Shown: positions 34,702 to 43,886 of the stretch, in pieces
Numbering within the stretch: position 1 is the first letter of the stretch
Layout: each line of letters opens with the position of its first letter
From: Tenuifilum sp. 4138str
GTDB lineage: Bacteria > Bacteroidota > Bacteroidia > Bacteroidales > Tenuifilaceae
Direction: 5' to 3'
Length of the DNA: 64,000 nt
Assembly (NCBI RefSeq): GCF_041102575.1
Contig: NZ_JBGCUE010000002.1
Coordinates: 124,001-188,000, forward strand
Program-made: the position numbers and the translations under genes
Notes under the pieces: model-generated
Database searches by the model: none
Told to the model about the DNA's origin: nothing
The model's input: only the letters and a program-made list of their open reading frames with translations

Positions 34702-35860
34702 TGTTTTCAATGCTTTTAACAATACTAATTCCAAACCTGATATACTGGTAAACATCCTCAGGAGTGCCATCGATACGGTTGTTATTCCTTACGTGTCCCA
34801 ACCTAACCACCACGGCATTCAAACTAGGAATTACAAAGATATACTGTCCCAGCAAACCGCGAGCATACCAGGTCTTGTAACCATCAACATTTATCATCCA
34901 CCACTGGTAACCGTAAAAATCGACATTCTTGTTAGTTTCTGGGTCAAAGAGGTAACTTGCCGGCGTAAGCGACTCGTTAAGGTATTCTTCCGGCACAATC
35001 TGTTCCCCATTCCAACGGCCGCCGTTCAGCACCAACTGACCAAAGCGGGCAAAGTCGCGGGCATTGGTGTTAAAGCAACAGAACGCCTTTTCAACGCCAT
35101 CCTTGCGGTCCAAGCACCAAAGGGCATCGTGCTCGGCGCCAATCTTTGACCATATCTTTTCCGAGGCGAAATCGGCCAGCGTTTTACCGGTTGCCTTTTC
35201 AATAATGAGCGATAGCAGCTGTGTATCGCCGCTACGGTACTCAAAGGTCTTTCCGGGTTCCTTTACCACCGTTTGGTTTAGCACCAGCTTGGGCAGGTTT
35301 TTGCCGTAGTAACCCTGTGTGGTAAGGGAGAATAGCGTGCTATACGATTCGTCCCAGCTTAGCCCTGAACTCATGGTGAGCAGATGCTTTATGGTGATTT
35401 TTGCCTTATCGCCCTCAGCAAACTCATGGAGGTAGTTCCCAACTGGTTCATCGATACTTTTCACATAACCATCGCTTAGGGCACACCCCATGAGCAGGCT
35501 AACAATGCTCTTGGCCATTGAAAACGAGTTGGAGTATGAATCTTTTCCGTATCCATCCCAGTACGATTCAAAAAGTAGGGCGGTATCCTTTACAACCAGG
35601 AAGGCTACTGTGCGGAAATCGTTAAAGTATTTGAGCTGGTCGTTGGTAAGCTGATAGGAGTTGTACTTTTCATGTAACCTCCAGGGTTGAGGCGTACCCG
35701 CCTTAACGGTACGGTTATGGAATATTTTGTAGTCGTCGATATTTACCTGCTGGTAAATTAGTGCCCGCACAATGTAATGGTTCTGAGGCAAAGCCAAATA
35801 TACTGCAAGGGCTACAACAACCACTACGCTGGCCACCTTAAGTTTTCGCTTCCAGTTCAT
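34694..35860 (-). CDS. Serine hydrolase of the class C beta-lactamase family
   Basis: The 388-residue protein has an N-terminal membrane anchor (about 8-26) and a periplasmic penicillin-binding-type domain. The active-site S-x-x-K is SMAKS (near residue 129), followed by ITIKHLLTMSSGLSWDE, a hallmark of the family. The Tyr motif appears as YRSG where true class C enzymes have Y-x-N. The C-terminal GLLGQYIFVIP segment may supply the third motif region. It is likely an esterase, peptidase or amide hydrolase, not an antibiotic-resistance enzyme. It overlaps the downstream isomerase-like gene by 8 bp (ATGAGTAG), so the two are translationally coupled. Confidence 0.85.
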   Translation of the reverse strand: MNWKRKLKVASVVVVVALAVYLALPQNHYIVRALIYQQVNIDDYKIFHNRTVKAGTPQPWRLHEKYNSYQLTNDQLKYFNDFRTVAFLVVKDTALLFESYWDGYGKDSYSNSFSMAKSIVSLLMGCALSDGYVKSIDEPVGNYLHEFAEGDKAKITIKHLLTMSSGLSWDESYSTLFSLTTQGYYGKNLPKLVLNQTVVKEPGKTFEYRSGDTQLLSLIIEKATGKTLADFASEKIWSKIGAEHDALWCLDRKDGVEKAFCCFNTNARDFARFGQLVLNGGRWNGEQIVPEEYLNESLTPASYLFDPETNKNVDFYGYQWWMINVDGYKTWYARGLLGQYIFVIPSLNAVVVRLGHVRNNNRIDGTPEDVYQYIRFGISIVKSIENNE

Positions 35861-35958
35861 AGCATGCTAGGTTTAGGTTGATATGTTGTGTCGAAATTAA
35901 GGATTGTTTTGGATTTTTTGTGATATTTGTTCTCAAAATATTTCATTTGACCCGAATT

Positions 35959-37026
35959 ATGAAAAGCATGATGCTCCGAGTAGCGCTTATTTCAACATAT
36001 ATATCGATTTTTTTTAATTCCATTGCTCAACCGGATAGCTCTGGGGTAGGCCTCTACCTTTTGGGACAATCGTTTTTTGATAACAAGGAGTTTACCGGGA
36101 ACATCAAAAAGGGGTATACACACCCCGGCTTTTACATACAACCGGCCATCAAATTTGAAACGGAACAGTACAGCATTGCAGCGGGTTTCCATACTTTATA
36201 CCTTGCCGGTGCCGACTCGCTTGAACGGTTAGTACCTGTTTTTTCGGCTAGATTACAGCTAAATAGCAGGGTAACCCTAATTGTAGGAACTTTAGAATCC
36301 AAAAACGGCCACTGGCTACCCGAGCCACTATTTAAGCCCGAAAGGCTATTCCTGAACCAACCCGAAACGGGTGTACAGTTCTTGTATCGAGGGACTGAGA
36401 GCAAAGCCGATTTATGGATAAATTGGGAGCGTTACATCAAAACTGGTAGCCCATTTCAGGAAGAGTTTACTGTAGGCTTTACACATCTGTACCACCGGAA
36501 CAACAATACCGGATTCTCCAATGCCTTTCATGCAATGGCTTTCCACCATGGCGGGCAAATTGATAGCACCAACCTACCCGTTCAAACACACATAAACCTT
36601 GGTGTTATACCTGCATATAGCTTCCAGCCCCTGGCTAAAACACGATTTAAATTTTCATCATCGTTTTACTACTACAAAAACCTTTCCCCATCGTTTACCT
36701 CCTATTACAGCTCAGGCTTTGGCCTGCACCCTCAACTCAGAGCATACCACAATAGCACCACCATCGATATTGGTTACTGGTACTCCGATGGGTTTGTAAA
36801 TCCGCGCGGCGAAGAGCTTTTTGGTTCAATATCTACAATTAATCCTACATTCAACCAAGCGGTTCGCACAATGGGTACTTTTTCAATTGAATTCCAAAAG
36901 GTATTTCGGGAGAAGTTGCTGCTGAACGCAAATTTCAAGGCATACTACGATTTTAAGTCGGGATTGCTGGAGTACAGCTACACGCTACGGCTGATGTTTG
37001 ATGGAAAACTTACACAGGTGATGTAA
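35959..37026 (+). CDS. Predicted outer-membrane beta-barrel protein
   Basis: I do not recognise a named family. I start at the ATG at 35959 (355 residues) because it gives a signal peptide MKSMMLRVALISTYISIFF with cleavage near SIAQ; the frame extends upstream to 35878 without a sensible N-terminus. The mature part is rich in alternating aromatic strands (FYIQPAIKFETEQYSIAAGF, FKFSSSFYYYKN, IDIGYWYSDGF, LEYSYTLRLMFD), typical of an outer-membrane barrel of 14-18 strands. It stands alone, divergent from the hydrolase gene across 98 bp. Confidence 0.7.
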   Translation: MKSMMLRVALISTYISIFFNSIAQPDSSGVGLYLLGQSFFDNKEFTGNIKKGYTHPGFYIQPAIKFETEQYSIAAGFHTLYLAGADSLERLVPVFSARLQLNSRVTLIVGTLESKNGHWLPEPLFKPERLFLNQPETGVQFLYRGTESKADLWINWERYIKTGSPFQEEFTVGFTHLYHRNNNTGFSNAFHAMAFHHGGQIDSTNLPVQTHINLGVIPAYSFQPLAKTRFKFSSSFYYYKNLSPSFTSYYSSGFGLHPQLRAYHNSTTIDIGYWYSDGFVNPRGEELFGSISTINPTFNQAVRTMGTFSIEFQKVFREKLLLNANFKAYYDFKSGLLEYSYTLRLMFDGKLTQVM

Positions 37027-37049
37027 AAAAACCGACCAGAGGTGGTCGG
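37025..37049 (-). terminator. Terminator of the yefM-yoeB operon (minus strand)
   Basis: CCGACC (37032-37037) pairs with GGTCGG (37044-37049). On the minus strand the hairpin is followed by seven T (A tract 37025-37031). It lies 153 bp beyond the yoeB stop and also directly at the end of the convergent barrel gene. Confidence 0.65.
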
Positions 37050-37202
37050 GTGGCATCCATCAATTTTAATGTTACTCCGTTAAACCAACAAGAATTGAAT
37101 TAAAAATATCTTTTCCTCCTCCTTGTTAAAATGCCAGGTCAGGAAATGCTATCTTGACTAAAATTAACTAAAACTGAGATTAATAACTTTATTATAAGTG
37201 TT

Positions 37203-37466
37203 TTATCTGTCATAATGATATCTACAACTATAAATTAGAATTTCCTGATCAATGACTTGATAAACTAACCGATGCTCTCGGTCAATACGTCTTGACCATA
37301 AACCAGCCAAATCATATTTTAAAGGTTCTGGTTTTCCAATGCCTTCATAAGGATGCTTTTGAATGTCTTTTATTAACTCATTAATTTTTTTGAGCATTTT
37401 TTTATCCTCATTCTGCCAAGATATATATTCTTCCCAGGAATTTTTGGAAAATGTAATTCGGGTCAT
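37203..37466 (-). CDS. yoeB: Toxin YoeB (ribosome-dependent mRNA interferase)
   Basis: YoeB enters the ribosomal A site and cleaves mRNA when antitoxin YefM is lost. The 87-residue protein is full length and has the family's catalytic set shifted by one from E. coli: Glu47 (GKPEPLK), Arg66 (EHRLVYQ), and the terminal His84-Tyr85 (CRYHYD). Its ATG overlaps the antitoxin TGA by 4 bp (37463-37466), the usual antitoxin-first coupling. The toxin looks intact. Confidence 0.95.
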   Translation of the reverse strand: MTRITFSKNSWEEYISWQNEDKKMLKKINELIKDIQKHPYEGIGKPEPLKYDLAGLWSRRIDREHRLVYQVIDQEILIYSCRYHYDR

Positions 37467-37717
37467 TCTTCGATAAGTTTGTTTCGAACCACATCCCCTT
37501 CCTTCATTTGTTTAATTGACTCATAAAGTCTGTCAGCATTTGCTTTAGAATTTAACAAGTGAAGAGTTTCCATTATAGAGTTATACTCATCTAACGACAT
37601 CATAACTGCGCCTTTCCCCGTTCCTCTCTTAATAATAAGGGTTTCATTGTTATTCACAACATTGTCCAGAAACTTCTTTAGGTTTGTTCTAAACTCTGTA
37701 AAATTTGCGGCCATCAT
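37463..37717 (-). CDS. yefM: Antitoxin YefM (Phd/YefM family)
   Basis: YefM binds and neutralises YoeB and represses the operon. The 84-residue protein has the DNA-binding N-terminal half of the family (NFTEFRTNLKKFLDNVVNNNETLIIKR) followed by GKGAVMMSLDEYNSIMETLHLL. The C-terminal tail (NADRLYESIKQMKEGD) should wrap the toxin. Two adjacent ATGs could both serve as start. Its promoter and two operator cores are visible just upstream. Confidence 0.94.
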   Translation of the reverse strand: MMAANFTEFRTNLKKFLDNVVNNNETLIIKRGTGKGAVMMSLDEYNSIMETLHLLNSKANADRLYESIKQMKEGDVVRNKLIEE

Positions 37718-37745
37718 AATCTTTTCCCCCTTAAGTTACTTTTTC

Positions 37746-37780
37746 AGTACAAATATAAGTACATATTTAGTAACTTGCAA
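37746..37780 (-). promoter_or_regulatory. yefM promoter with two overlapping YefM-type operator cores
   Basis: On the minus strand TATATTTG (37757-37750) is a perfect -7 box, with TTG (37780-37778) 20 nt upstream as the -33 element. Two AGTACA/TGTACT cores at 37746-37751 and 37758-37763 are 12 bp apart centre to centre and flank the -7 box, so a bound YefM-YoeB complex would block the polymerase. Confidence 0.65.
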
Positions 37781-37786
37781 GAAAAT

Positions 37787-39031
37787 TTACTTATTTTCTT
37801 TGGGACAGTAGATGTTAACCATCTGCTCAGCTGGTTTGTAGCCTAGCTCCAAAGCTTTGCGGAAATCGTCACACCCCGACTTGAACTCCTGAACGTTCAT
37901 TTTTGAGATACCGCGGTTATAGTATGCCTCGGCATTCTTGGGGTCGGCCTTAATGATAACATCATAATCGGGGATGGCATCCTTATGGTTGCCCATAATT
38001 GCCTTTGAAACGGCACGGTTGTAGTAAGCCTGAACGTAATTGGGGTCAATGGAAATCACCTTGTTGAAATCGGTAATTGAACCCTTGTAATCCTTTTGGA
38101 ACGCACGGGCAACACCCCTGCCGTAGTAAGCTTTAAGGTAATCGGGCTTAAGCTCAATGGCTTTATTGAAAGCAACAACGGCCTGCTTGAACTCACCCTT
38201 ACGGAGCAATGCTCCACCCTTTACTCCGTAAGCCAATGGCAATTTAGGGTTAACCGCAATGGCCTTATCGAGTACCTTAATGGCATCGTCGAATCGCTGC
38301 ACATTGGCAAAGGCATCACCAAGGCTATAAAGGGCTTCCTCGTCCTTGGGGAGTTCCTTTAGAGCTACCTCCAAATCGGCAATTGCCCCATTGTAATCCT
38401 GAATTTTGAGTTTAAAGATTCCCCTCTTCTTGTAGGCCTCAGGGGTAGCGTTAGCCCCTTCAATCATCTTATCGTAATCGGCAATTGCTCCCTTAAAGTC
38501 GGCAAGGTTTGCCAGCGACTCGCCACGGCTGTAAAATGCCTCAAGGTTTGAGCCATCGAGCTCAATGCTGCGGTTATAGTCCTTGATGGCTTGCTCAAAA
38601 TCCATGGTTGCAGCGTTTAACAACCCACGCTGGTAGTATGCCTTTGAGCTGGAATCGTTCATTGCTATAGCCCGGTTCAGGTCAGCCATGGCCTGCGAAT
38701 ACTGCTTTAGCTTACGGTACGATACTCCACGTTCAATGTACAGCTCAAAATGGGTTGAATCAATACCAATAGCCGTACTAAAATCGGCCAAAGCCAGCGA
38801 GTCGTTATTTAATGCGGCAAGGGTTACACCGCGCTTAAAGTAGTAATCGTAGCGTTTTGGGTTTAACTTAATGGCTCTGTTAAACTTTTCAAGGGCAAGC
38901 TCATACTTGGCCGAATCGAGCAGCTTTAAACCTTCATTGTAACTGTTTTGCGCCAAACGGGGCTTAAGCAAAATGTAGGCTGCAAAAGCTATGATAACCA
39001 GCCCAACAAGTATAACCACAGTGCGTTTCAT
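37787..39031 (-). CDS. Membrane-anchored tetratricopeptide-repeat protein
   Basis: The 414-residue product (ATG at 39031) has one N-terminal membrane helix (TVVILVGLVIIAFAAYILL) and then about ten consecutive TPR units through the rest of the chain, with the recurring A-x-x-x-Y/F-x-x-R-G and A-x-x-D-F/Y-x-x-A-I patterns (for example YFKRGVTLAALNNDSLALAD and YYNRGISKMN near the end). TPR arrays form a scaffold for protein binding; no enzymatic domain is present. A minus-strand -7 box CAAATTTA (39055-39062, read as TAAATTTG) lies 23 bp upstream of the start. Confidence 0.88.
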   Translation of the reverse strand: MKRTVVILVGLVIIAFAAYILLKPRLAQNSYNEGLKLLDSAKYELALEKFNRAIKLNPKRYDYYFKRGVTLAALNNDSLALADFSTAIGIDSTHFELYIERGVSYRKLKQYSQAMADLNRAIAMNDSSSKAYYQRGLLNAATMDFEQAIKDYNRSIELDGSNLEAFYSRGESLANLADFKGAIADYDKMIEGANATPEAYKKRGIFKLKIQDYNGAIADLEVALKELPKDEEALYSLGDAFANVQRFDDAIKVLDKAIAVNPKLPLAYGVKGGALLRKGEFKQAVVAFNKAIELKPDYLKAYYGRGVARAFQKDYKGSITDFNKVISIDPNYVQAYYNRAVSKAIMGNHKDAIPDYDVIIKADPKNAEAYYNRGISKMNVQEFKSGCDDFRKALELGYKPAEQMVNIYCPKENK

Positions 39032-39084
39032 ACAAATCTGCTTTAATATCAATTCAAATTTATACGATTATTTTGATATAAAGG

Positions 39085-40062
39085 TTATTTATTGGCTTCA
39101 ACTATCAACGCACAGTTGAGTTTAGCCACCTCGCGCGCAAAACGTGGGTTTTGGTTTGAGAGTAAGTCGGTTAGCTTGTGGTAGTTGGGGTCGTCGTGCT
39201 GGCTTATGAAGAAAAGCGATTTGTAGCTCCTGAGGTAAAAGTTATAGCTATCGCTATAGTTTCGGTAGGTATTGTCGTTAACCGTTTTGAGCAGGGTGTA
39301 GGTTGAACAGATTTTTTGTGCATGCTTCCTAAAATCAACCGAATTGGGATAATCAATAACATTGAGGTACCAACCCGTTGAATCGGCAACCGGGCAGAAC
39401 GATACCATATCGTTATTGAGCATGAATTTCACCTTAGCCAAAGTATCGGATAAACGGTTGGTCATATGCTGGCTACCATAGAGGCCAAGTTCCTCGGCAG
39501 CAAAGGTTGCAAAAACAATGGTTGTTCGGGGTGCAAAACCCGATTGCTTAAGAACTCTGGCAATTTCAAGGGTTACCGCAACGCCGCTGGCGTTATCATC
39601 GGCACCGGGAGCCACGTCAAGAGGGCTTTCGGGTTCAGTACTTCGTAGAATACAATCGTGATGCCCCCCAATAATGGTAAGGCTATCGGGGAACTCAACC
39701 CCTGGCAAAGTACAAACCACATTGTACTGCCAGGTTTCATAGTACTGATTTCGGAAATATACGTTAAGCTGGAATGAATCGAGACGGGCAGTAGCGTATC
39801 CGTAGCTTTTAAACTTATTCATTATTGCAACGGCTACATCGCGCCTGTTTTCGGCCAGTGCAAAACGTGTACCCATTCCCTGTAGCATGCCAATTGTAGC
39901 AGCAATGCTATCGGCATGGATTTTTTTGGTTAACTGGGCAATTTCAGGATCGGGCTTACTGGTGGGGTCAACAATTTCGTCGTCCTTTGAACAGGACACC
40001 ACAATACCAAATAGCATTAGTGCCAACAGCCCCTTAAATACATAACGATAGGTAGAAGTCAT
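39085..40062 (-). CDS. M28-family zinc aminopeptidase lipoprotein
   Basis: I use the ATG at 40062, which yields a lipoprotein signal (YRYVFKGLLALMLFGIVVSC with the lipobox Cys). The 325-residue protein shows the M28 co-catalytic zinc site: GGHHDCI (His, Asp side), APGADDNASGVAV (bridging Asp), AAEELGLYGS (general-base and ligand Glu), LNNDMVSF, and a late HDDPNYH histidine. It should release N-terminal residues from peptides in the periplasm or at the cell surface. It stands alone, 53 bp upstream of the TPR gene on the same strand. Confidence 0.9.
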   Translation of the reverse strand: MTSTYRYVFKGLLALMLFGIVVSCSKDDEIVDPTSKPDPEIAQLTKKIHADSIAATIGMLQGMGTRFALAENRRDVAVAIMNKFKSYGYATARLDSFQLNVYFRNQYYETWQYNVVCTLPGVEFPDSLTIIGGHHDCILRSTEPESPLDVAPGADDNASGVAVTLEIARVLKQSGFAPRTTIVFATFAAEELGLYGSQHMTNRLSDTLAKVKFMLNNDMVSFCPVADSTGWYLNVIDYPNSVDFRKHAQKICSTYTLLKTVNDNTYRNYSDSYNFYLRSYKSLFFISQHDDPNYHKLTDLLSNQNPRFAREVAKLNCALIVEANK

Positions 40063-40130
40063 AAACTTTAGTTTTGATGTAAAAATAAACATTCTGTTAA
40101 TTCCGTAACGCTCCCAATTCAGAAAATTGA

Positions 40131-40138
40131 TACCTTTG
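40131..40138 (+). promoter_or_regulatory. -7 box for the GT117 gene
   Basis: TACCTTTG is an exact TAnnTTTG match, 46 nt before the ATG at 40185. No clear -33 TTTG. Confidence 0.35.
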
Positions 40139-40184
40139 GTGGCTGAACCCTGAAATTAAAAGGTATAACAAAACCAATTACCCG

Positions 40185-43100
40185 ATGGAGAACTTATCAG
40201 TAAGTCAATTCAAGAAGTATAACAACCTTATAGGATGGTTCACTTTTGCCATAGCCACACTGGTATACCTGCTTACCATTGAACCCACTGCCAGTTTTTG
40301 GGATTGTAGCGAGTTTATAGCCAGCGGCAATAAGCTTGAGGTAGGTCATCCTCCAGGGGCACCCTTTTTCATGCTTATGGTTCGTTTCTTTACCATGTTT
40401 GCACCATCCCCGCAATGGGTTCCTATACTTGCCAATAGCCTATCGGCCCTTGCCAGCTCATTCACAATCCTGTTCCTTTTCTGGACCATAACCTACATGG
40501 CTCGGCGAATTGTTTCGCCCAAAGCAACTGAATTCACCTTAACCCAGGTAATACTCATACTTTCATCGGGGTTTGTTGGCGCTCTTGCCTACACCTTTTC
40601 CGATACTTTCTGGTTCTCAGCGGTTGAAGGTGAGGTGTATGCCACCTCATCGCTCTTTACAGCTCTTGTTTTTTGGGCAATCCTAAAGTGGGAAGAGCAA
40701 GCCGATCAGCCCCATGCCACCCGATGGATCATTCTAATTGCCTTTTTAATGGGTATTTCCATTGGAATCCACTTACTCAACCTGTTGGCAATTCCGGCCA
40801 TTGCTCTTGTTTACTATTTCAGGAAATACAGCTATTCGCCTAAAGGCCTATTTTACACCCTTTTAATTTCAGGTGTGCTGCTAATTACCATAATGTATGG
40901 TATAATTCAGGGATTTGTAGTGATAGCCTCAAAGGTAGAGTTGCTTTTTGTAAATTCCTTTGGACTACCAATTAAATCGGGTGTTTTCTTCCTGTTTACC
41001 GTTGTACTGGCGCTGCTTGCTTACGGTATTTATAGAACACATAAGCAAGGCCGCGTGGTGCTGAATACAATTTTTGTAGGGCTTACGGTGATAATGATTG
41101 GCTACAGCTCGTATGCTGCAATAGTAATTCGCTCGTCGGCCAATCCACCAATGGATCAGAATAGCCCCGACAACATGTTCTCACTACTATACTACCTTAA
41201 CCGTGAACAGTATGGCGATAGACCTTTGCTGTACGGTCAGGTATTCAATGCACAGCCCATAGCAAGGGTTGAGGGTGAGCCTACCTATGCGCCAAAGAAT
41301 GGTAAGTACGTTTTTGTTCGCACCAAGGATAAATACGAGTTTGACCCTGAATTCAAAATGCTCTTCCCCCGTATGTGGAGCAACGAACAAAACCATGTTA
41401 ACGCTTACAAGAAATGGAGCAACTTTGATGGCAACCCCATTAAACGCTTTGGGCCCGATGGCAAAACCGAAACCATATACGTGCCCACCTTTGGCGAGAA
41501 CTTACTCTTCTTCTTCCGATACCAGCTTGGCTTTATGTACTTCCGCTACTTTATGTGGAACTTTGCTGGCCGCCAAAACGACCTTCAGGGGCATGGCGAG
41601 GTAACCAAGGGTAACTGGATAAGCGGAATCCCTTTCATCGATAACCCACGTTTAGGGCCGCAGGAAAAGCTACCTGAAATTTACCGTAACAATAAAGGGC
41701 GAAACCAATACTACCTACTCCCCTTGCTCTTAGGCTTAGCCGGTTTACTGTACCATCTTCGTAGGCATAAGCACGATTTTTGGGTAACCACCATGCTTTT
41801 TGTGATGACCGGAATCGCTATAGTTGTTTACCTGAACCAAACGCCCTACCAGCCACGTGAACGCGACTATGCCTATGCGGGAAGCTTTTACGCCTTTACC
41901 ATTTGGATAGGTTTAGGTGTTTTAGCGGTTTATGAATTGCTGAGGAAAATTAAGGATACCCCAGCCACGGCTGTGGTTACAGCATCGGTATGCACGCTGG
42001 CCGTACCCGTACTAATGGCCAGCGAGAACTGGGACGATCACGACCGCTCAGGGAGCTATGTGCCAGTTGATTTTGGGTATAACATGCTTATTGGCTGTAA
42101 ACCCAACGCCATTCTTTTCACCTATGGCGATAACGATACTTTCCCCCTATGGTACTCACAGGAGGTGGAGGGCGTTAGAACCGATGTTCGTGTTGCTAAC
42201 CTGAGCTACCTGCGCGGAGAGTGGTACATTGAACAGATGCAGCGTAAAGCTTACCAGAGCGAACCCATACCAATCCGAATGACATACGACCAATACTTTA
42301 CCGGCGCTCGCGATGCAATTGTGGTGATTGATAGGATAAAAGAACCCCTGAACCTTGACCGTGTGGTGGATTTCTTCCTCTCCGACAAACCCGAAAATAT
42401 GATTCAATCACCATTTAACCAAAACGAAAGGATAAACTACATCCCTTCCAAACAGCTTTTCCTAACCGTTGATAAATCAGAGGTTAAAAGTAAAGTCGAT
42501 TTGCCGGACAACGACCTAAACCGCATAGCCGACACCATGACCTGGACGCTTAACAAGCAGGTTGTGCTTAAGGATGGGCAGGTAATCCTTGACCTTATTG
42601 CTACAAACCAATGGAGGCGTCCCATTTATTACGCCACAACTGTTAGCGGTGAAACCTATTTAGGTTTGGATAAGTATTTTCACCTGGAGGGTATGATGTA
42701 CCGTGTACTACCTATTCCTGCCTCGCGTCAGTGGGGGACTGGTTCGGTTAACACTCGCGAGATGTGGGAAAACCTAATGGAAAAGTATAGGTTCAGGAGC
42801 TTGAACAACCCCAAGGTCTATTTGGACGAAAACAAGATGCGAATTGTGTCCAACTACCGTAACCTTTTTGCTCGCCTTGCCAATGCTTTAGTAGATGAAG
42901 GCAAAAAGGATTCGGCCATCACAGCACTGAACAGGTGCATGGGGCTAATTCCTCCTAAAACTGTTCCCCTTAACTACTTTGCCCTTTCCATGGTTGAAGG
43001 CTATTACCGTGCAGGCGATATGCAAAATGCCCTGAAATACTCTCAGCAAATGGCAAACCAAGCCTCCGAGGCCATATCGTACATGATTTATGATCTTGAC

Positions 43101-43253
43101 GAGTTTCAAAAAAATTGGCTTGGAAACGAGCTCCAGCTAAATCTTGCAATACTTTATGAGTTAACACGAATGGCCAACCAGTACGAGAAGGGCGAATACG
43201 CTAAACAGCTAACTGATAAGTTCAACTCATACGTTACGGTTCTTGAAGGGTAG
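40185..43253 (+). CDS. DUF2723 (GT117) family membrane glycosyltransferase-like protein
   Basis: The 1022-residue protein starts with the diagnostic DUF2723 segment IEPTASFWDCSEFIASGNK and EVGHPPGAPFFML, with acidic residues placed as in GT-C enzymes. About twelve membrane helices occupy residues 15-330 and 515-610. A large extracytoplasmic part includes YQPRERDYAYAGSFYAF and TYGDNDTFPLWY. The C-terminus (about 890-1020) is helical and TPR-like. The family is predicted to transfer sugars from lipid carriers onto proteins in the periplasm; the exact reaction is unproven. A polysaccharide deacetylase begins 2 bp after its stop. Confidence 0.85.
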   Translation: MENLSVSQFKKYNNLIGWFTFAIATLVYLLTIEPTASFWDCSEFIASGNKLEVGHPPGAPFFMLMVRFFTMFAPSPQWVPILANSLSALASSFTILFLFWTITYMARRIVSPKATEFTLTQVILILSSGFVGALAYTFSDTFWFSAVEGEVYATSSLFTALVFWAILKWEEQADQPHATRWIILIAFLMGISIGIHLLNLLAIPAIALVYYFRKYSYSPKGLFYTLLISGVLLITIMYGIIQGFVVIASKVELLFVNSFGLPIKSGVFFLFTVVLALLAYGIYRTHKQGRVVLNTIFVGLTVIMIGYSSYAAIVIRSSANPPMDQNSPDNMFSLLYYLNREQYGDRPLLYGQVFNAQPIARVEGEPTYAPKNGKYVFVRTKDKYEFDPEFKMLFPRMWSNEQNHVNAYKKWSNFDGNPIKRFGPDGKTETIYVPTFGENLLFFFRYQLGFMYFRYFMWNFAGRQNDLQGHGEVTKGNWISGIPFIDNPRLGPQEKLPEIYRNNKGRNQYYLLPLLLGLAGLLYHLRRHKHDFWVTTMLFVMTGIAIVVYLNQTPYQPRERDYAYAGSFYAFTIWIGLGVLAVYELLRKIKDTPATAVVTASVCTLAVPVLMASENWDDHDRSGSYVPVDFGYNMLIGCKPNAILFTYGDNDTFPLWYSQEVEGVRTDVRVANLSYLRGEWYIEQMQRKAYQSEPIPIRMTYDQYFTGARDAIVVIDRIKEPLNLDRVVDFFLSDKPENMIQSPFNQNERINYIPSKQLFLTVDKSEVKSKVDLPDNDLNRIADTMTWTLNKQVVLKDGQVILDLIATNQWRRPIYYATTVSGETYLGLDKYFHLEGMMYRVLPIPASRQWGTGSVNTREMWENLMEKYRFRSLNNPKVYLDENKMRIVSNYRNLFARLANALVDEGKKDSAITALNRCMGLIPPKTVPLNYFALSMVEGYYRAGDMQNALKYSQQMANQASEAISYMIYDLDEFQKNWLGNELQLNLAILYELTRMANQYEKGEYAKQLTDKFNSYVTVLEG

Positions 43254-43255
43254 TT

Positions 43256-43873
43256 ATGATAAATCTTAGTCCCCCGCGTTTTTTTCAGAGGTTCTTCAGG
43301 AATGTGGTTTGGAATTTCCCCTCCGAAAAGGAAGGGGTTTTCCTCACATTCGACGATGGTCCAACGCCGGGGGTTACACCATGGGTGCTGGAGCAGCTAC
43401 GCAAGTACAATGCAAAAGCCACCTTTTTTTGCCTAGCAAAAAACATTGAGATGCACCCTGAAATTTTTGAGATGATTGTGGCCGATGGACATGCTTTGGG
43501 AAACCACTCTTACAGCCATATCAAGGGATGGGGAACCGACACCACTCAGTATGTGCAGGATATAATTTACGCCAACAGCTTTGTAAACAGTAACCTCTAC
43601 CGCCCACCCTACGGGCGTATAACGCCCAAACAGTTCAAGCTGCTTAAATCGCAATACAAGATTATTTTGTGGGATGTGCTTAGCATGGACTACAGCCGAA
43701 GGGTCTCACCCAAAAGGGTTTACCAGTACGTAGTACGAAATGCCAAACCCGGGTCAATCATTGTTTTTCATGATTCCTTGAAGGCTGAGCGTAACCTGCG
43801 CTACGCACTGCCCCGCGTACTCGATAATCTCAGCTCTAAAGGGCTAACCTTTAAATCGATTATTATTCCATGA
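43256..43873 (+). CDS. NodB-type polysaccharide deacetylase
   Basis: The 205-residue protein carries all NodB motifs: FLTFDDGPTPG (motif 1, catalytic and metal Asp), HALGNHSYSH (motif 2, metal His pair), RPPYGRI (motif 3) and the DVLSMDYSR and IVFHDS segments (motifs 4 and 5). It has no signal peptide or membrane segment, so it should act in the cytoplasm unless exported otherwise. The substrate is an N- or O-acetylated sugar polymer or lipid-linked sugar. It is tightly linked to GT117 (2-bp gap) and a GT4 gene (13-bp gap), suggesting a common glycan pathway. Confidence 0.92.
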   Translation: MINLSPPRFFQRFFRNVVWNFPSEKEGVFLTFDDGPTPGVTPWVLEQLRKYNAKATFFCLAKNIEMHPEIFEMIVADGHALGNHSYSHIKGWGTDTTQYVQDIIYANSFVNSNLYRPPYGRITPKQFKLLKSQYKIILWDVLSMDYSRRVSPKRVYQYVVRNAKPGSIIVFHDSLKAERNLRYALPRVLDNLSSKGLTFKSIIIP

Positions 43874-43886
43874 ACAGAATAATTAG

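Noticed and set aside
34511-35149. 212-codon plus-strand frame
   Set aside because: It lies antisense across the isomerase-like and serine hydrolase genes, whose motifs are clear on the other strand; it is a composition-driven shadow.
34694-35860. Antibiotic-resistance beta-lactamase
   Set aside because: S-x-x-K is present but the Y-x-N motif is replaced by YRS, and the N-terminal anchor is unlike secreted class C enzymes; a general serine hydrolase is a safer call.
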